A DNA stretch of 64,000 nt from Lingula anatina (taxonomy: Eukaryota > Brachiopoda > Lingulata > Lingulida > Lingulidae). Position numbers and translations under genes: made by a program. The DNA is taken from positions 9,271 to 73,270 of the forward strand of contig NW_019775626.1 in assembly GCF_001039355.2 (NCBI RefSeq), read 5' to 3'. Positions 1 through 12,142 of the stretch are shown here, one piece after another; the first letter of the stretch is position 1, and every line of letters begins with the position of its first letter. Below the pieces are notes generated by a model that saw nothing but the letters and a program-made list of their open reading frames with translations, was not told the DNA's origin and did not search any database.

Positions 1-521
1 CCCCCCCCCCCCCCCCCCCCAGCCCCACCGCCGTTCCCTATTCGTTTCGCTGGCAAAGCTACAGCAGTAGATGCCTGTACATTTGATATCATGTAATATT
101 AATAGGGAACAGTGAAAGAAGAATTGCTTGTTTTTTGTCTTTGTTTTGCTTGTAACACTGATGTGTGCCCCCTCCCCCCCCCCCCCAAGTACGCCATTGC
201 TGTTTTTTTTTTTAATTGGGGGGGGGGGGGGCAGAAGGGTGAACCTCCAAACTGTTCAAATTAACGGGGCCTCAATTGTTGTTCATATTTAAAGTAGTGC
301 ACACGTACAAATATGTGTCATCTATTATTAAATCCCCAAACGCGTTTATTTGTCAATAAGCTGATTTTATATTTTTCACGAAAAACTCGTAAACGGATTA
401 TTCTTTTCAACCAATATAACAAATAAAGTTCTGTGGATACTGATTTATTCATTTTGAGCAAATTGAACCAGTAATTACCTTAAAATAACCTTCAGCCCAT
501 TCTTATCAACATTAAATACAG

Positions 522-1893
522 TTGCCCCTGTGAGCACTACGCCAGCACAGACTACGGTAGACGGGGGACAACGACGGACTCTCAGGACCAGAATAACCCC
601 AGCACCTGTCTTCACCAATCTAACCACACCTGCGCCCACTGCGGCACCTCACCCCTGTGACGTCAACAATGGCGACTGTGAGCACAGATGTAGGAGGACC
701 TCGTCAACGACACGTGTCTGCGAGTGTCGTCTTGGTTATAGGCTGCTCGGCGACGGTCTATCATGCGAGGGTAAGACAGAGACGGTGTTTGCTGGTTTCC
801 TTGTTTAAAAGTTAAAATATTTTGAATTTGTTTTCAAAATATCTGGTTTTTGTGGATACCCGTATACAGTTTGCAGGTAAGATTGGCAGCTTTTCGTTTC
901 GTATATTCCAAATTAGTTCACTCGAAAGGGAATCCCATTGGCTTGGAGCTGAAAACTTAACGCTCTAGCACTTTTAATCAATAAAAACTTTGGCCTGTGG
1001 CTATGACCTAAATCCTAAAGTTCACGGGTTTAATAGCATTAACGGTACCTGCATTTGTTTTGAAACACTCCCCGTTTTTCGGGATATTGCATCTCTAGTA
1101 CTCCATCCCCCAGAGTATCAGAGTAGTGACCAGTGACTCTCCTCTAGCTGACATTTTCCAAAAACGTAGGTTGCTTCACCACTTGTTGAGCAGTCTTGCT
1201 CACCATATCAAAGTTTTTATAAGAATAAGCGTAACTAAAGTAATAATTCAACAATCTGTTAACATCGATTCTTGCAGAAGTAGATCCCTGTGAAAACAAT
1301 GGCGGGTGCAGTGACGTCTGCATAGCTAACTGGCCAAACCGCACGTGTAGCTGCCGTATTGGTTACAAGCTTGGCAGTGACCAAAAGACATGCATAGGTA
1401 AGCTACATTTTCAATTTCTCGTTATGCGCACACATATTTACTTTTGTTCATTTTGGCAGTTTTTGTTTACAAAATTTCACAATCAGCGCACATTGTGCTG
1501 CTTTATTAGTATTATTCTTATTATAATTATTCTTCAAGAGAATGTGGAATCTAAGGATGACACAGTAGACCACGTTAACCCCCCTTCCTCAAAACCAAGC
1601 AATTTCCCATCCTTTTTAGAGAAAAATCCCCTCTTCGGCTATTTTATCCATATCTATTATTTATTAATTAATTAATTTATTTTTTACTTTTATGGTTTGA
1701 TAGTAAATGTACAACATGTCTCAAAAGTTTTTTTTTTTTTCAAATTTTGATAAAGCATTCAGGAATGACAGTTCTTCGGAGTAAAAGAAGTTATTTCAAT
1801 TCAAGCTGAATTTCAGTCTCCTTACACTTTTTTCAAAATATCAAAATTGCCTTTTTTGTTGTAAAGGTGCCCTCTATTTGTTCTGTCTAGTAG

Positions 1894-1935
<42 letters not shown>

Positions 1936-2153
1936 GTGTAAATGAGTATTTTAACAGATACCTTCCCCTGTTGGTCAGCTGTGGGGGGATAATGGGTATA
2001 TGAAAGGGCGGGGTGTGACTTCCATAATTTTCTCACTCAAAGGATTTTATTTTATTGAAAGTTGACTTCAGTCTGACAAATTGAAATCGTGATTAATACA
2101 TTTCTTTTATTATCATCATCATTTCTTTGTTATCATCATCATCCTTATTATCC

Positions 2154-2198
<45 letters not shown>

Positions 2199-2725
2199 TT
2201 ATTTCCCTGCAGATGTTGACGAGTGTTGGGAGGGGACTGCCCGCTGTGAACAGGACTGTATTAACGTACCGGGGTCTTATCGCTGTGCATGCCAACGTGG
2301 ATATAGCTTGAAGCAAGGAAACAGATGTGAAGGTAAACCATAGAGATAAATATATAGTGCACAGGCACCGGCTGAGCAGCAGAAGCCTATTTTACTAATT
2401 TTTACTATTTTTTTTTAGACTGTCCATTTGATATTTGACTAAGAGCACTTGTGATTTATTGAAAAACATAAATAAATATGATAGTCACATCTACTACGTT
2501 ACGCGGGATTAATATAAAAATTGTATATTTCATTTGGCAGGACTATAAATTTATCATGTTGTTTATATTTTCAGATATTGATGAGTGCCGGATCAACAAT
2601 GGTGGATGCAGTGACTCGTGTTATAATACCCCCGGGTCGTACAAGTGTCACTGCCCGCCTGGGTTCTACTTACTTAGTGATGGCAAGAACTGTGAACGTA
2701 AGTTGATCTATTTACACCCCAATTG

Positions 2726-2796
<71 letters not shown>

Positions 2797-3709
2797 ACTT
2801 CCTATTCAAGCCCTCGATTTGTATAGAATGGTACACGTCGACGAAGATAATTTACTGTGAAGTGTAGGGAGCAAGTCTGAAAAAAATCGCTTTTTTTCTT
2901 TCGTTCTGCCAGTTTAGCGTTTTTTAGGGAAGTAGAAATGGGGGAGCTGGTACCTTGAGAGCTAAGGGGTCACGTGACGGGTCTGCCATTACGCACACGC
3001 CCAACTCCACCTCCTCAAGGCTGGGTTAGTAAGGGAATATCTTACACTTTTAATATCGATGTTTCAGAGAAGTGGAAATGCTCCAGATATGGCTGTGAGC
3101 ACAACTGCCAGCATCCCATCATCCAGTTCGAGCCGTACTGTACTTGTAATACCGGATACATGCTCACCCAGGACCAGAAACACTGCACAGGTGAACATTA
3201 TATCCTTAAGTATTTACGTGTATTTTTCGTGTATTTTATGCACTTCAGCTACTCAGTCCGTTAGTCATTCTGCGATATACTGATTTATGCAAATGTTTAT
3301 TTATTTCTTTATTTATTAAAATGTTGTCCACTTCAGATATGGACGAATGTCGTCTTGGCTTCCACAAGTGCTCCCATTCCTGTCAAAACACGGTGGGTGG
3401 ATACCAGTGTTCTTGTCCTGCTGGGATGAAACTTGCCGCGGACCAGAGGACATGCGAATGTAAGGTTTACACAAGCTAGTGGGGGGAATCCCATTTGGCC
3501 AAGCTCGCTACCATTTCTTCATCTGTTTATTTGTTATGTGCATATTTTCTTTGCAATAGATGCACACCAGAAATGATATGTAACTGTACTGTATGTAAAT
3601 ACAGTGATACTGAGATTGCTGCCTGAAAATAAACACTGTATATATACACTTTATAGGCCAAGAGTTAGGTCTACTAGTTCTACGTACTTTTAGCGCCGAA
3701 TTAGTATTG

Positions 3710-3766
<57 letters not shown>

Positions 3767-6700
3767 GATTGTATTTTCAGCCGATGTCACCTGTGCTACA
3801 TTAGGCTGTAGTTTCCGATGTCAACAAAATGACCCAGCATCCCCTGCCAGATGCATTTGCCAGAGAGGTTTCCGACTCAATGCCGATGGTAGAACTTGCA
3901 TGGGTGGGTTCGTGTATATTGTACCAAAACAGAAATACCGGCATTAAATTAGTTAACATGTTATAGAATTGTCATTAGAAACTGAAATTTGCACTCAGAA
4001 AGAATGCAGTCAAATACATAACCTACAAATCTGAAAACTTCATCACAACTTTGTCGAATATCTTTGTGTGTTACTCCAATTACTTATTCAATTCGAACAC
4101 AATTAAACAATACATTTCCACAAATAGAAGTACCAGTTATATTAAACTAATACTTCAAATGATTTGAAGTACCAATCCTCTCTGATCCACGTCTTGTTTT
4201 ATGAAAAATAATTTTGTGAAAGTGGAACCTATTTTGAAACATTGGTAAACGTCTATATTAAACGTTGAAAGTTTACAAATAGTTTTATCCATGGATTTTT
4301 TAATCATTAAAGAAAATATTTCAGACATTGACGAATGTTCAGAGACAAATCATGGCTGCAGTGAACGCTGCGTTAACACGCCGGGAGATTTCCAGTGCGA
4401 GTGTGGGCCTGGGAAATATTTGAGCAATGACTTGAAGACATGCATAGGTAAGTGTTTAAATCTTGTATTGTCGTTTCTTTGTTTGAAAAGCATTATTTGA
4501 AGGATTTATTTGTAAAACATCAACCGTTAAAGTAGGCTTATGTATTGTTATTTAGCTAACCATGACTTTCCTGACCAAAGTCCTCAAAATGTGAGTTTCG
4601 TTGTAATTCATTTTAATTACTGTCATTGAGAATTTATTTATTTTGACCTTCCCAGCATACATGTCACGTTCGGATCACGTGGCTAGCACGTTACTGCTAG
4701 CCACGTGATCCAAACGTGACGTGTTTGCTGGGTTTCTACACTGTAGTTTCCACAACGACAATGTGTCCAAGGCCCAGACTTTACCGAGGATCATTTCCAA
4801 ATTGTGGCAGTGGGGTGTCAGTATTTGTCCCGGGGACGACTTGCGAACGACAGTGCAACAATGGCTTCGAACTTCGCGGAAAAAAATGGATCACGTGCCA
4901 AAATGATGGCACATGGTCAAACTATTATGGACAATGTAAAGGTTGGTGTAGGACACTAACAGACACAGATATGTCGAGAGATTGTATGTAGGTTCAGGAA
5001 CGGTTTCTCACCACAACATAAATTCGCTTCCAACTGCTTACACCAATCAAAATTAATGCAGGCAAATAGTTGTGTTGGGGCTACGTTTAGGTAACCCTCT
5101 TATAAGTAATTTACCGGGGTTATTAAGTAATTAATCTTTCATATCGTTTTTACACAGATTGAAGTGTAACGCAATGTAGTATAAAAGGGTAATAGATGTA
5201 CTAAAAAGAGGTACTTTTTCAGTAAAATCCAAATGGAGGTAATCTCAATGTAATAATCTTCCTTTTTAGACATAAATGAATGTGAGACAAATAATGGCGG
5301 TTGTGAGCAGAATTGTTATAACTTCCAAGGCGGCCATTCTTGCGGATGTAACAGTGGTTTTAAACTGCGAAATGATGCAAAGACTTGTAAAGGTATGATC
5401 AGTGCATCGTTGGGTAGAGAGCGAGTGGCGAATAAAGAGCGAACAGTGCGATTTTCTTTTTGTTTCGACTGGATCTGTGTCGCCTCTTTGTCTGTATATA
5501 TGTGTCTGATTGTTTGTATTTGCTTTTTGTTCAATCTTGACGGAGAGAGGGAGAGAGAAGAGAGAGAGAGACCTTTATAGAACAAAGTCATGCTTGAACT
5601 TGACGCTTTTCAGATGCCACGCCTCCTAAATTCGAGACCTGTCCACAGAATATTGACAAAAATACGGATCCAGGAAGACCGAATGCTACAGTCACGTGGG
5701 ATTCCCCGCGATACTCGGATAACGTGGAGGTCACCAGCCTGAACGGACCACCCAATACAGTAGATCTCCCAGTTGGGTTCCACAGTATTGTATACACTGC
5801 CACCGACGGAGAGGGAAATAAAGCTACTTGTGCCTTCACGGTACATGTGAAAGGTGAGGGATTTATTTGACAAAAGAAGTTATCCTAACACTACCCTTCG
5901 ATAGGGGGCTCTGCAGTCTGTTAGTAAATTGAATACATCTTTTATGTAATTATGTAACAAACTACGATCTGCTACAGGCCATCTCATCAGACTATAGAAA
6001 GCCAAGATTTTATCCCAAGAGGGACACAGGCACAGAAAGTGAAGAAACCAATCATCATAACAATTCAAGTCCCAAATACTGAAACCCGGCGAGAATCCAG
6101 CAACGCCCCCTCCCTCCTTGACTACGTTTAATTCTAGCTTTCAAAACTCACTCCAACGTGTCAGTTATATGTTCATATAAAATTGAACATTTGAAACTCC
6201 ACGCCTCCAGGAGAAACACGTTTAGTCTCCAAGAAATGACCGAGAAATGTACATTTTTGTTTTAGATCAAGAACCTCCTTCTTTCATCAACTGCCCCAAT
6301 CCAATATCAGTGAACGTCCAAGAAGGTATCCTCGTGAAGCACCTAACGTGGGATTTGCCGGTCTTTTCGGACAACTCTGGTCAGGTGGACGTGGTGGACA
6401 ACGTGCCTGTCAATAATGACTTCCCGTTTGGCGAGACTACGGTGAGATATGTCGGGAAAGATGCCTCTGGGAACACGGCGACTTGCGAGTTTTTAGTCAA
6501 TGTTACACGTAAGTACATTAGTTATTATACTGATGCATCTATGAAGATCTACTATAAAGATGTGATATCTAATCCAAGCTGTCGGTCCCTAGGCCTTCTT
6601 AAGGGGTTTAAAAAAATCCAAGTACATGTGGACGTGAAACAATTTTAAACGAAGGGAGACAAGCAACTTGCATTAAAAACTAATACTAACTATAAATAAA

Positions 6701-7916
6701 TCCTGCTTACAACGCACGTGTCATATTACAAGAAAAGTAGTTTGGAGGCCTGGTAAATGTGCATGTACATGCACAAATAATGTGTTTCTACTGCTTTGCA
6801 AGTACCACTCACTCTTTCAGGAACGGAATGTGAACCCCTCGAAAAACCGCGAAATGGCACTCACGACTGCGACACGTGGAGGTTGGGCAAATTTTGCCAC
6901 GTGAGCTGTGACGATGGATTTGGTTTCGTAGACCCCCCACCTGACGAGTATGTCTGCGGACCGCAAGGAACATGGGTTCCTAACAACAACGTCCCCGACT
7001 GTTACCGTGAGTAATCTATTCATTTTTTAGTGTGGATATCGCTTTTATTTTTCATCGGCGTTGATTTGTCTTTTTGTTTATTTATGGACGATATGTCTTC
7101 AAATATTTTTCACAAAATTCCAGGATAGACTAAAAAGATTTGCTTGAATGTGCAAGAGTGAAAATTGTGAATTTCTTTTTAGCCGTTGCCCCTCCTTTGG
7201 AGACAGATCTTACTTTCACTGCGACATATAAAGCCCCTTGTCCCACAGAAAACCAAAGACGAGATATTATCGGCATGCTGATGGACTCTCAGATGCTTAA
7301 TCTTCAGACGCTTTGCTGGCACAACGGAAGTGAGTCTTGCGACTACGGGCCGGCCTCCATTACATGTGATGGGAGTGGCAGTGAATTTAACGTGTCCTTC
7401 AAGAGTCTGGAAGATCTCACCACACACCCGGCGCTGAACAAGTACATGAGAGATTTAATTACATCGCTGCAGAAAAACAGTCGTTATCCATTCTTTTTTG
7501 CTGCGTATATCCCATCGGTTGGTGTGCTTGGACCCAAGGTGAACAGACAGAACCTCGCTCTCATACCGGAACTGCAGTTGACATGCGCTGTTGGACAGGT
7601 GGCCAGAAATCATCAGTGCGGTACGTGAGACGACAGCTATAGACGGCCAACCTTTCTCTTCTGCTGTCAACCTCCCCTCCTTTTTCCCCTCCCCCTGCAA
7701 TCTCAAGAAAATATCAAAATTCCACCGCCTAACATCTAAGATAAATTGAGTAGTACTAGTAGTACAAGTATTTCACAAGTTCAAAAAGTATGGGACAAAA
7801 AAAGCTGAACATGTACGTTTTCATCATAATTCAGATTGATTATCGTTTCTTTTATTTCAGTTATCTGTGGTGACCAGCCTTGTGACGACTTCCTTCCACC
7901 TGTGACTAGCCAGTGA
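522..7916 (+). CDS. Secreted multidomain EGF-like / sushi (CCP) / HYR protein, 3' portion (5' end outside window)
   Basis: Fifteen exons join in one frame: 522-770, 1278-1397, 2213-2332, 2575-2697, 3068-3190, 3337-3459, 3781-3903, 4325-4447, 4747-4941, 5270-5392, 5614-5853, 6266-6508, 6821-7006, 7183-7620, 7861-7916 (TGA 7914-7916). All introns seen are phase 1. Domain order is a Thr/Pro-rich linker plus EGF, seven more EGF modules, one sushi/CCP, one EGF, two HYR domains, a second sushi, then a spacer of about 146 residues and a short Cys-rich tail. Calcium-binding EGF signatures are visible (DVDEC, DIDEC, DMDEC, DIDEC, DINEC). The tail has CAVGQ followed by CGDQPCDDF, like the start of an ephrin-receptor-like Cys module that is cut short. 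The architecture resembles SVEP1/SCUBE-type extracellular matrix or adhesion proteins. I cannot name an orthologue. Signal peptide and N-terminus lie upstream of the window. Confidence 0.88.
1893..1935 (+). repeat. (TTA)n microsatellite
   Basis: Uninterrupted TTA/ATT triplets in an intron of the EGF/CCP/HYR gene. A second run is at about 2154-2200, close to the acceptor at 2212. Confidence 0.95.
2726..2794 (+). repeat. (CT)n(CA)n compound microsatellite
   Basis: A CT run directly followed by a CA run, starting about 29 bases after the donor of the EGF exon ending at 2697. Confidence 0.95.
3712..3763 (+). repeat. (TA)n microsatellite
   Basis: About 25 TA units ending 17 bases before the exon that starts at 3781, so they occupy the branch-point/polypyrimidine region. 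Confidence 0.95.
4651..4732. repeat. Long palindrome (38-bp arms, 6-bp loop), MITE-like
   Basis: Arms 4651-4688 and 4695-4732 pair with three mismatches around the loop CGTTAC. Ends are CCCAGCA / TGCTGGG and the inner arm is GGATCACGTGGCTAGCA. It ends 14 bases before the first base of the sushi exon at 4747. Confidence 0.9.
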
Positions 7917-8000
7917 ACTACCCACGGGAATACACACTTTTCTTTGACAATAGACTAAATATATAACGAACTTTATGGTATACTGGGCCCACCGTTACTA

Positions 8001-8825
8001 GGGCCTTGAATCGATCTGCCATTGATGAAAAACCCACTACTATCAAATATGTATTACTCTTAAACATTAGTCAAGTATTAATAAATATAAAACAGGCGCA
8101 ATACTTTATTTAATTGGATTTTTGCCGATTTATCCTAGGTCTAAATAGACTAAAACCTTCGTCTTAAAGTTTTTGACAATGTCCTGTTGTGAAGTGGGCT
8201 CCTCAACGGAGGCGTGTTTGTTATAACGTGCTTCCGTTACAAGAGGTTTATCTGTGACGGGACGCATCCGTTCCAAGATGTACTGGTATCTTTGGTGTCC
8301 AAAATGCCCCCATTTGTTACCACATTCACTTATTCAGTCCAAATATATAGCACTGTGAAGCGGGTGGGAGGTGTGTCCCACAGATTACGTACACAGCTTT
8401 TAAACTGGGTTTAAGCGCGTGGTTGAAGGGGTCAAATTACTCTGGTAAACTTTTTATTTTTGCCTTAGTGTTGAAGCGGCTTTACATATTTTCTTATCCA
8501 CCAGAATGTGCAAAGACCTTGAAAACCGTAAAACTGATTTTGATTGTTTTGGTGGGATAATTTTAAGAGAAACACTAGAGTAGGGTCAAATAAAACGACA
8601 CGGACTATTTGCAAGTTTGGAAGATTCTCTTCTTTCGTTATAATGGCAGATTACTGTAATTAATTGCTGTAATTTTAGGCAAAGAATGAGAGATATCTGT
8701 TTTTTCACAAAGTGATTAACATTTGGAAACGGGTGGTATGTGCACGCTTTCAAATTTCAGATCCTTGAATGTTTCCACGTAAAAACACAACGCGTCTTGT
8801 TTAAAAGAGTTTCTCATATCTTTTT

Positions 8826-8869
<44 letters not shown>

Positions 8870-9671
8870 ATTTTCTGGTTTTTGCAAAACCGAAATAAAA
8901 TGACTGAAATGTCAAAAGATGCTTAATTTTACGTATCCTTCATCAAACAACATTTGAATTGACTTGTAATTAATTGCAATATGTACATTTAAACACTAGA
9001 AATGTATGGGTATATCCAGAAATAAATATTATATGGAAAGTAGTTTAAGATTCCCTTTGTTTTAAACCGTCCCTGTCTCGATTATACGGGAACACGTTTT
9101 ATGTATTCAATACTGTAAAAACGCCGCTCAAAAATTCTTTCAATCTGTCTTTCTCTGTATCTTTCAAAAACTGTCGGATCTCTCCCCCTCCTCTGCAAAA
9201 TACGGATAAAATGCGTTAATAAATACAGAGGTAAATGAATAAGTAAACACGAACCTATGACTTGACGAAATGCTGCATAGCATTTTGTGCACACTGTGTA
9301 GAGATTCCAAAAATGAACCGTAGTCTTTAAGTGCCGGACTTCGCGTTTCCGTGCAGATTCTGCTTTTTCTGTTTCCGGTTTGTGTCACATTGTAAATGAT
9401 GACTGTCGACCGACATAAACAAAGCTTTACAAACGTCTGTTGTGATCAGCGTCAAATGAACTGCTGGTTTATGATGTTTACGTCCACTGAAAAATAGATG
9501 ATGGCATTTGCACCTTTCTCTGTGCGTCCATTTAATTTTCCTGGAAATGCTTCTGCTTGCCTTTTATGTAAATGGAAGCATAATTGCCTTTCCTCGGAAC
9601 GCTTCTGGGGATAAGAACTATTGTACAAGTACATGAATTCGAATTTGATATCTTCCAATGACCTTAGTACT

Positions 9672-9707
<36 letters not shown>

Positions 9708-10675
9708 GCAGGTGCGTCATTTGTACATGTGGCAGGATGACGGGTGTTAAAACAGGTAAAAAGTAAAGCAGAGCTTACAAAAAAACTAAAAAAAAAAAAA
9801 AATCAAGTAAACTTCATTTATAAAATAAACAAATAGACGACACACGTGCTCTAGCCATTTAAATGCTAAAACTGGAAATTTTATTGACTTTACAATCTCC
9901 AGAACTTGAACTGACAAATGCATTCGTAAAAACCGTCGATCTATAAAAACTGATCTAAATGGAATTATTAACGTGGTCGGCATCTATCAACGTTAGATGG
10001 TTCTTTTCATCAAAGCGTTATCACATGTTGCTTCGGGTTGCGATCATTTTAATACGATAAGGCCATGATCATTTGTGGACGTGGCCCCAGGGGATATGGC
10101 TGTCGATCTCTTATCATCTCAATGATATTTATAAATTCGTTTAGCTAGCTAGTTTTAGATGGGGGAATATTACAGCTGCTCTTCTTGTCACGTGACATAA
10201 ACTGCCATCCAACTTTTCACAGGCGGATTAAGCATAAGGAAGAGAGGTGGGTGGGTAGGCTTTTTATTCTTCTCCCCCCACCTCATTTTTAAATGACAGA
10301 GCTAGATGCATTTTGCAGTAATTGTTCTCTGGACCTACATTTTAGTATATGAAAACATATTCAATCAAATTTTGTAAGACAAATCAAGCTTTTATGGAAT
10401 GCTCAATATAAGATTTTATTATTATCATTATTATTGTTATTAGTTCTTGCTTCTACTCGAGACTTTAGCATTTCCAATTTTAATTTAATTATACAAAACT
10501 AAAGGAAGGCTATCGGAACAGAACCTTTTGCAGTACACTCAAATGTCAATGGTCAGAGGTAATATAGTCCATTTTCTTCCATTATACGTTTTCCTGAAGT
10601 ATCCCTCTTAATATCCAAATATAGAATACCTTTCACACTTCTTCCGCCTTGTCAGTGTCCGACACTGAACTTCCA
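8001..10675. other. Intergenic stretch, no gene seen
   Basis: Between the end of the EGF/CCP/HYR gene and the 3' end of the GPCR. It holds a poly-T tract near 8829-8867 and a CT microsatellite at about 9673-9703. Short open frames here lack codon pattern or recognisable domains. Confidence 0.7.
8080..8085 (+). promoter_or_regulatory. Candidate polyadenylation signal of the EGF/CCP/HYR gene
   Basis: An AATAAA hexamer lies about 165 bases after the TGA at 7914-7916, the first good match downstream of the stop. Cleavage position is not visible. Confidence 0.5.
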
Positions 10676-12077
10676 TCAAAAAGATTCATTTTTAATATGT
10701 GACCTTGACATGCCCTTGGCATGACCTTCCGAGAGGCCGTCACATTCGTCCTTTGGAGTTTCCTTCAGATCGCCAATTGATCGGTCATTGGGATCTGTCG
10801 ATAGCGTCGTTTGCCGTTTGAACGGATTTCGTGCACAGAGGCACGCACGAACCGCTTTGGAAAAGGCTCTCCGAAATTTGGACGAAAAAGTGTTATACAA
10901 AATTGGGTTGACGGCACTATTTAAGTAAAACAGCGCCCTGACGATTGACGTTAAATTAAGCCATCCATCCACAGAGAGCTTCTTCTTGTCTAGTGTGTTC
11001 CCAAACACTGCCCACAGTGAGAAGACTCTGAACGGTAATAAACAGGCAAAGAAGACAACCGTCACAGCAATAATCACTATTATTACCTGTTTTCTCTTTT
11101 TTAGGGAGTACCTCTGTGAAGTTTCTGATCCTCCTAGTTTCTTTCGGTTTGCTTTTGCCAAGGTCCAACAGATGGGGCTGTAGATGCAGACGAGAAGACA
11201 GACGGGCAAAAAGAAGAAGAGAGACGTCGTTACTATGACGTACACGCGCTTCCAGACTGTATTGATCGAAGTATTGCAGGTGGTTATCCGGTCGCCATTT
11301 GCGTAAAATGACGTCGTTTCCTCGGCGATGACCAAGAAAGGAGAAGTGGCTAGCGCCGAGGTCACCCACACGCTGACCAATGATAAAATGACCTGGCGTC
11401 TGGTCCACCTGATGTGGGCGTAAAATGGTTTACATATGACGTAATAGCGTTCAATGCTGATGCCAACAATAGACATGGCCGAGGCGTGTTCTACTAAGTG
11501 CTCCAAGAACGGCACGGTTTTACCTAAAATCAAATTGAAAAACGTTCTTCTAACACAAAAATAGAAAACAGAAACCACCCATTTTGCCTCTAGGTAAAAT
11601 TTTATCTAGTTCATGGAAAAGGTCTACTTTTTAAGAAAAGAACCCCCTTTTGGAATTGCTGGCTACGGGCCTGTTGGATTAAAAAAATATTCGTGTGAAA
11701 CAAAACGCCTGGGCAACTAATCTACACAGCACTTTTCAAAGTTACTTCATAATATAAATTGTGTTCTGGTACTTACACATAACCTCTCCTAGCGTCCAGA
11801 CTTCGTTCGCATACACCTCAATCATGGCGGCCGACATACAAACAACAAGGACCAACAGGTCAGCAACGCTGAGATTAGCAATGAATAAATCGGTAGATTT
11901 CCTCATGTGTTTGTTTTTCAGGATGACGAAGAGCACCAGAAGATTACCGGAAACACCCGAGATGAAAATGAACATAAAGGTGACAGAGATCCAGACCAAT
12001 ATATAAAGCGGCCATGTTCTGAGGTTTTCGGTGATGCTTTGATTATTGCGCAACGGTTCAGTGATGTTGTATTCCAT
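10676..12077 (-). CDS. Rhodopsin-family GPCR, neuropeptide-receptor type, 382 aa, two coding exons
   Basis: Exon 1 is 12077-11777 and exon 2 is 11523-10676 (TGA 10678-10676). The donor splits a Cys codon (T|GTAAGT) and the acceptor is TTTTAG|GT, giving EVMC-KTVPF. I start at the Met of MEYNITEP (12077-12075) because the upstream in-frame Met only adds a Lys/Arg run encoded by a poly-pyrimidine tract. Seen: two N-glycosylation sites near the N-terminus (NIT, NQS), SGNLL in TM1, LSVAD in TM2, a Cys at the top of TM3 paired with a Cys in extracellular loop 2 (TTCNTS), IERY in place of DRY, CLLPFRV in TM6, NPILY in TM7 and a Cys-rich palmitoylation-like tail (ACLCAR). The HASAM-ISIERYYVICKP and CLLPFRVF patterns suggest the growth hormone secretagogue / thyrotropin-releasing hormone / CNMamide receptor cluster. 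The ligand is not knowable from this. Confidence 0.92.
11581..11673 (+). mobile_element. Truncated copy of a CAGGCCCG-TIR element, in the GPCR intron
   Basis: The segment GGTAAAAT...TCATGGAAAAGGTCTACTTTTT...GAATTGCTGGCTACGGGCCTG matches the right two thirds of the complete element at 53233-53388 in the same orientation. The left terminal repeat is missing. It lies inside the only GPCR intron seen. Confidence 0.7.
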
Positions 12078-12142
12078 TTCAGTTACAGATCTTGTCCGTT
12101 TTTTTCTTTTTTTTTTTTTCAAAAAGAAAAAAATTACTTTTA

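Noticed and set aside
1144-1344. 66-residue minus-strand frame
   Set aside because: Antisense shadow of the EGF exon at 1278-1397.
12078-12122. Upstream in-frame Met adding MKKKKRKKRTRS to the GPCR
   Set aside because: The Lys/Arg run comes from a homopolymer tract; the Met at 12077 gives a normal N-terminus with two glycosylation sites.
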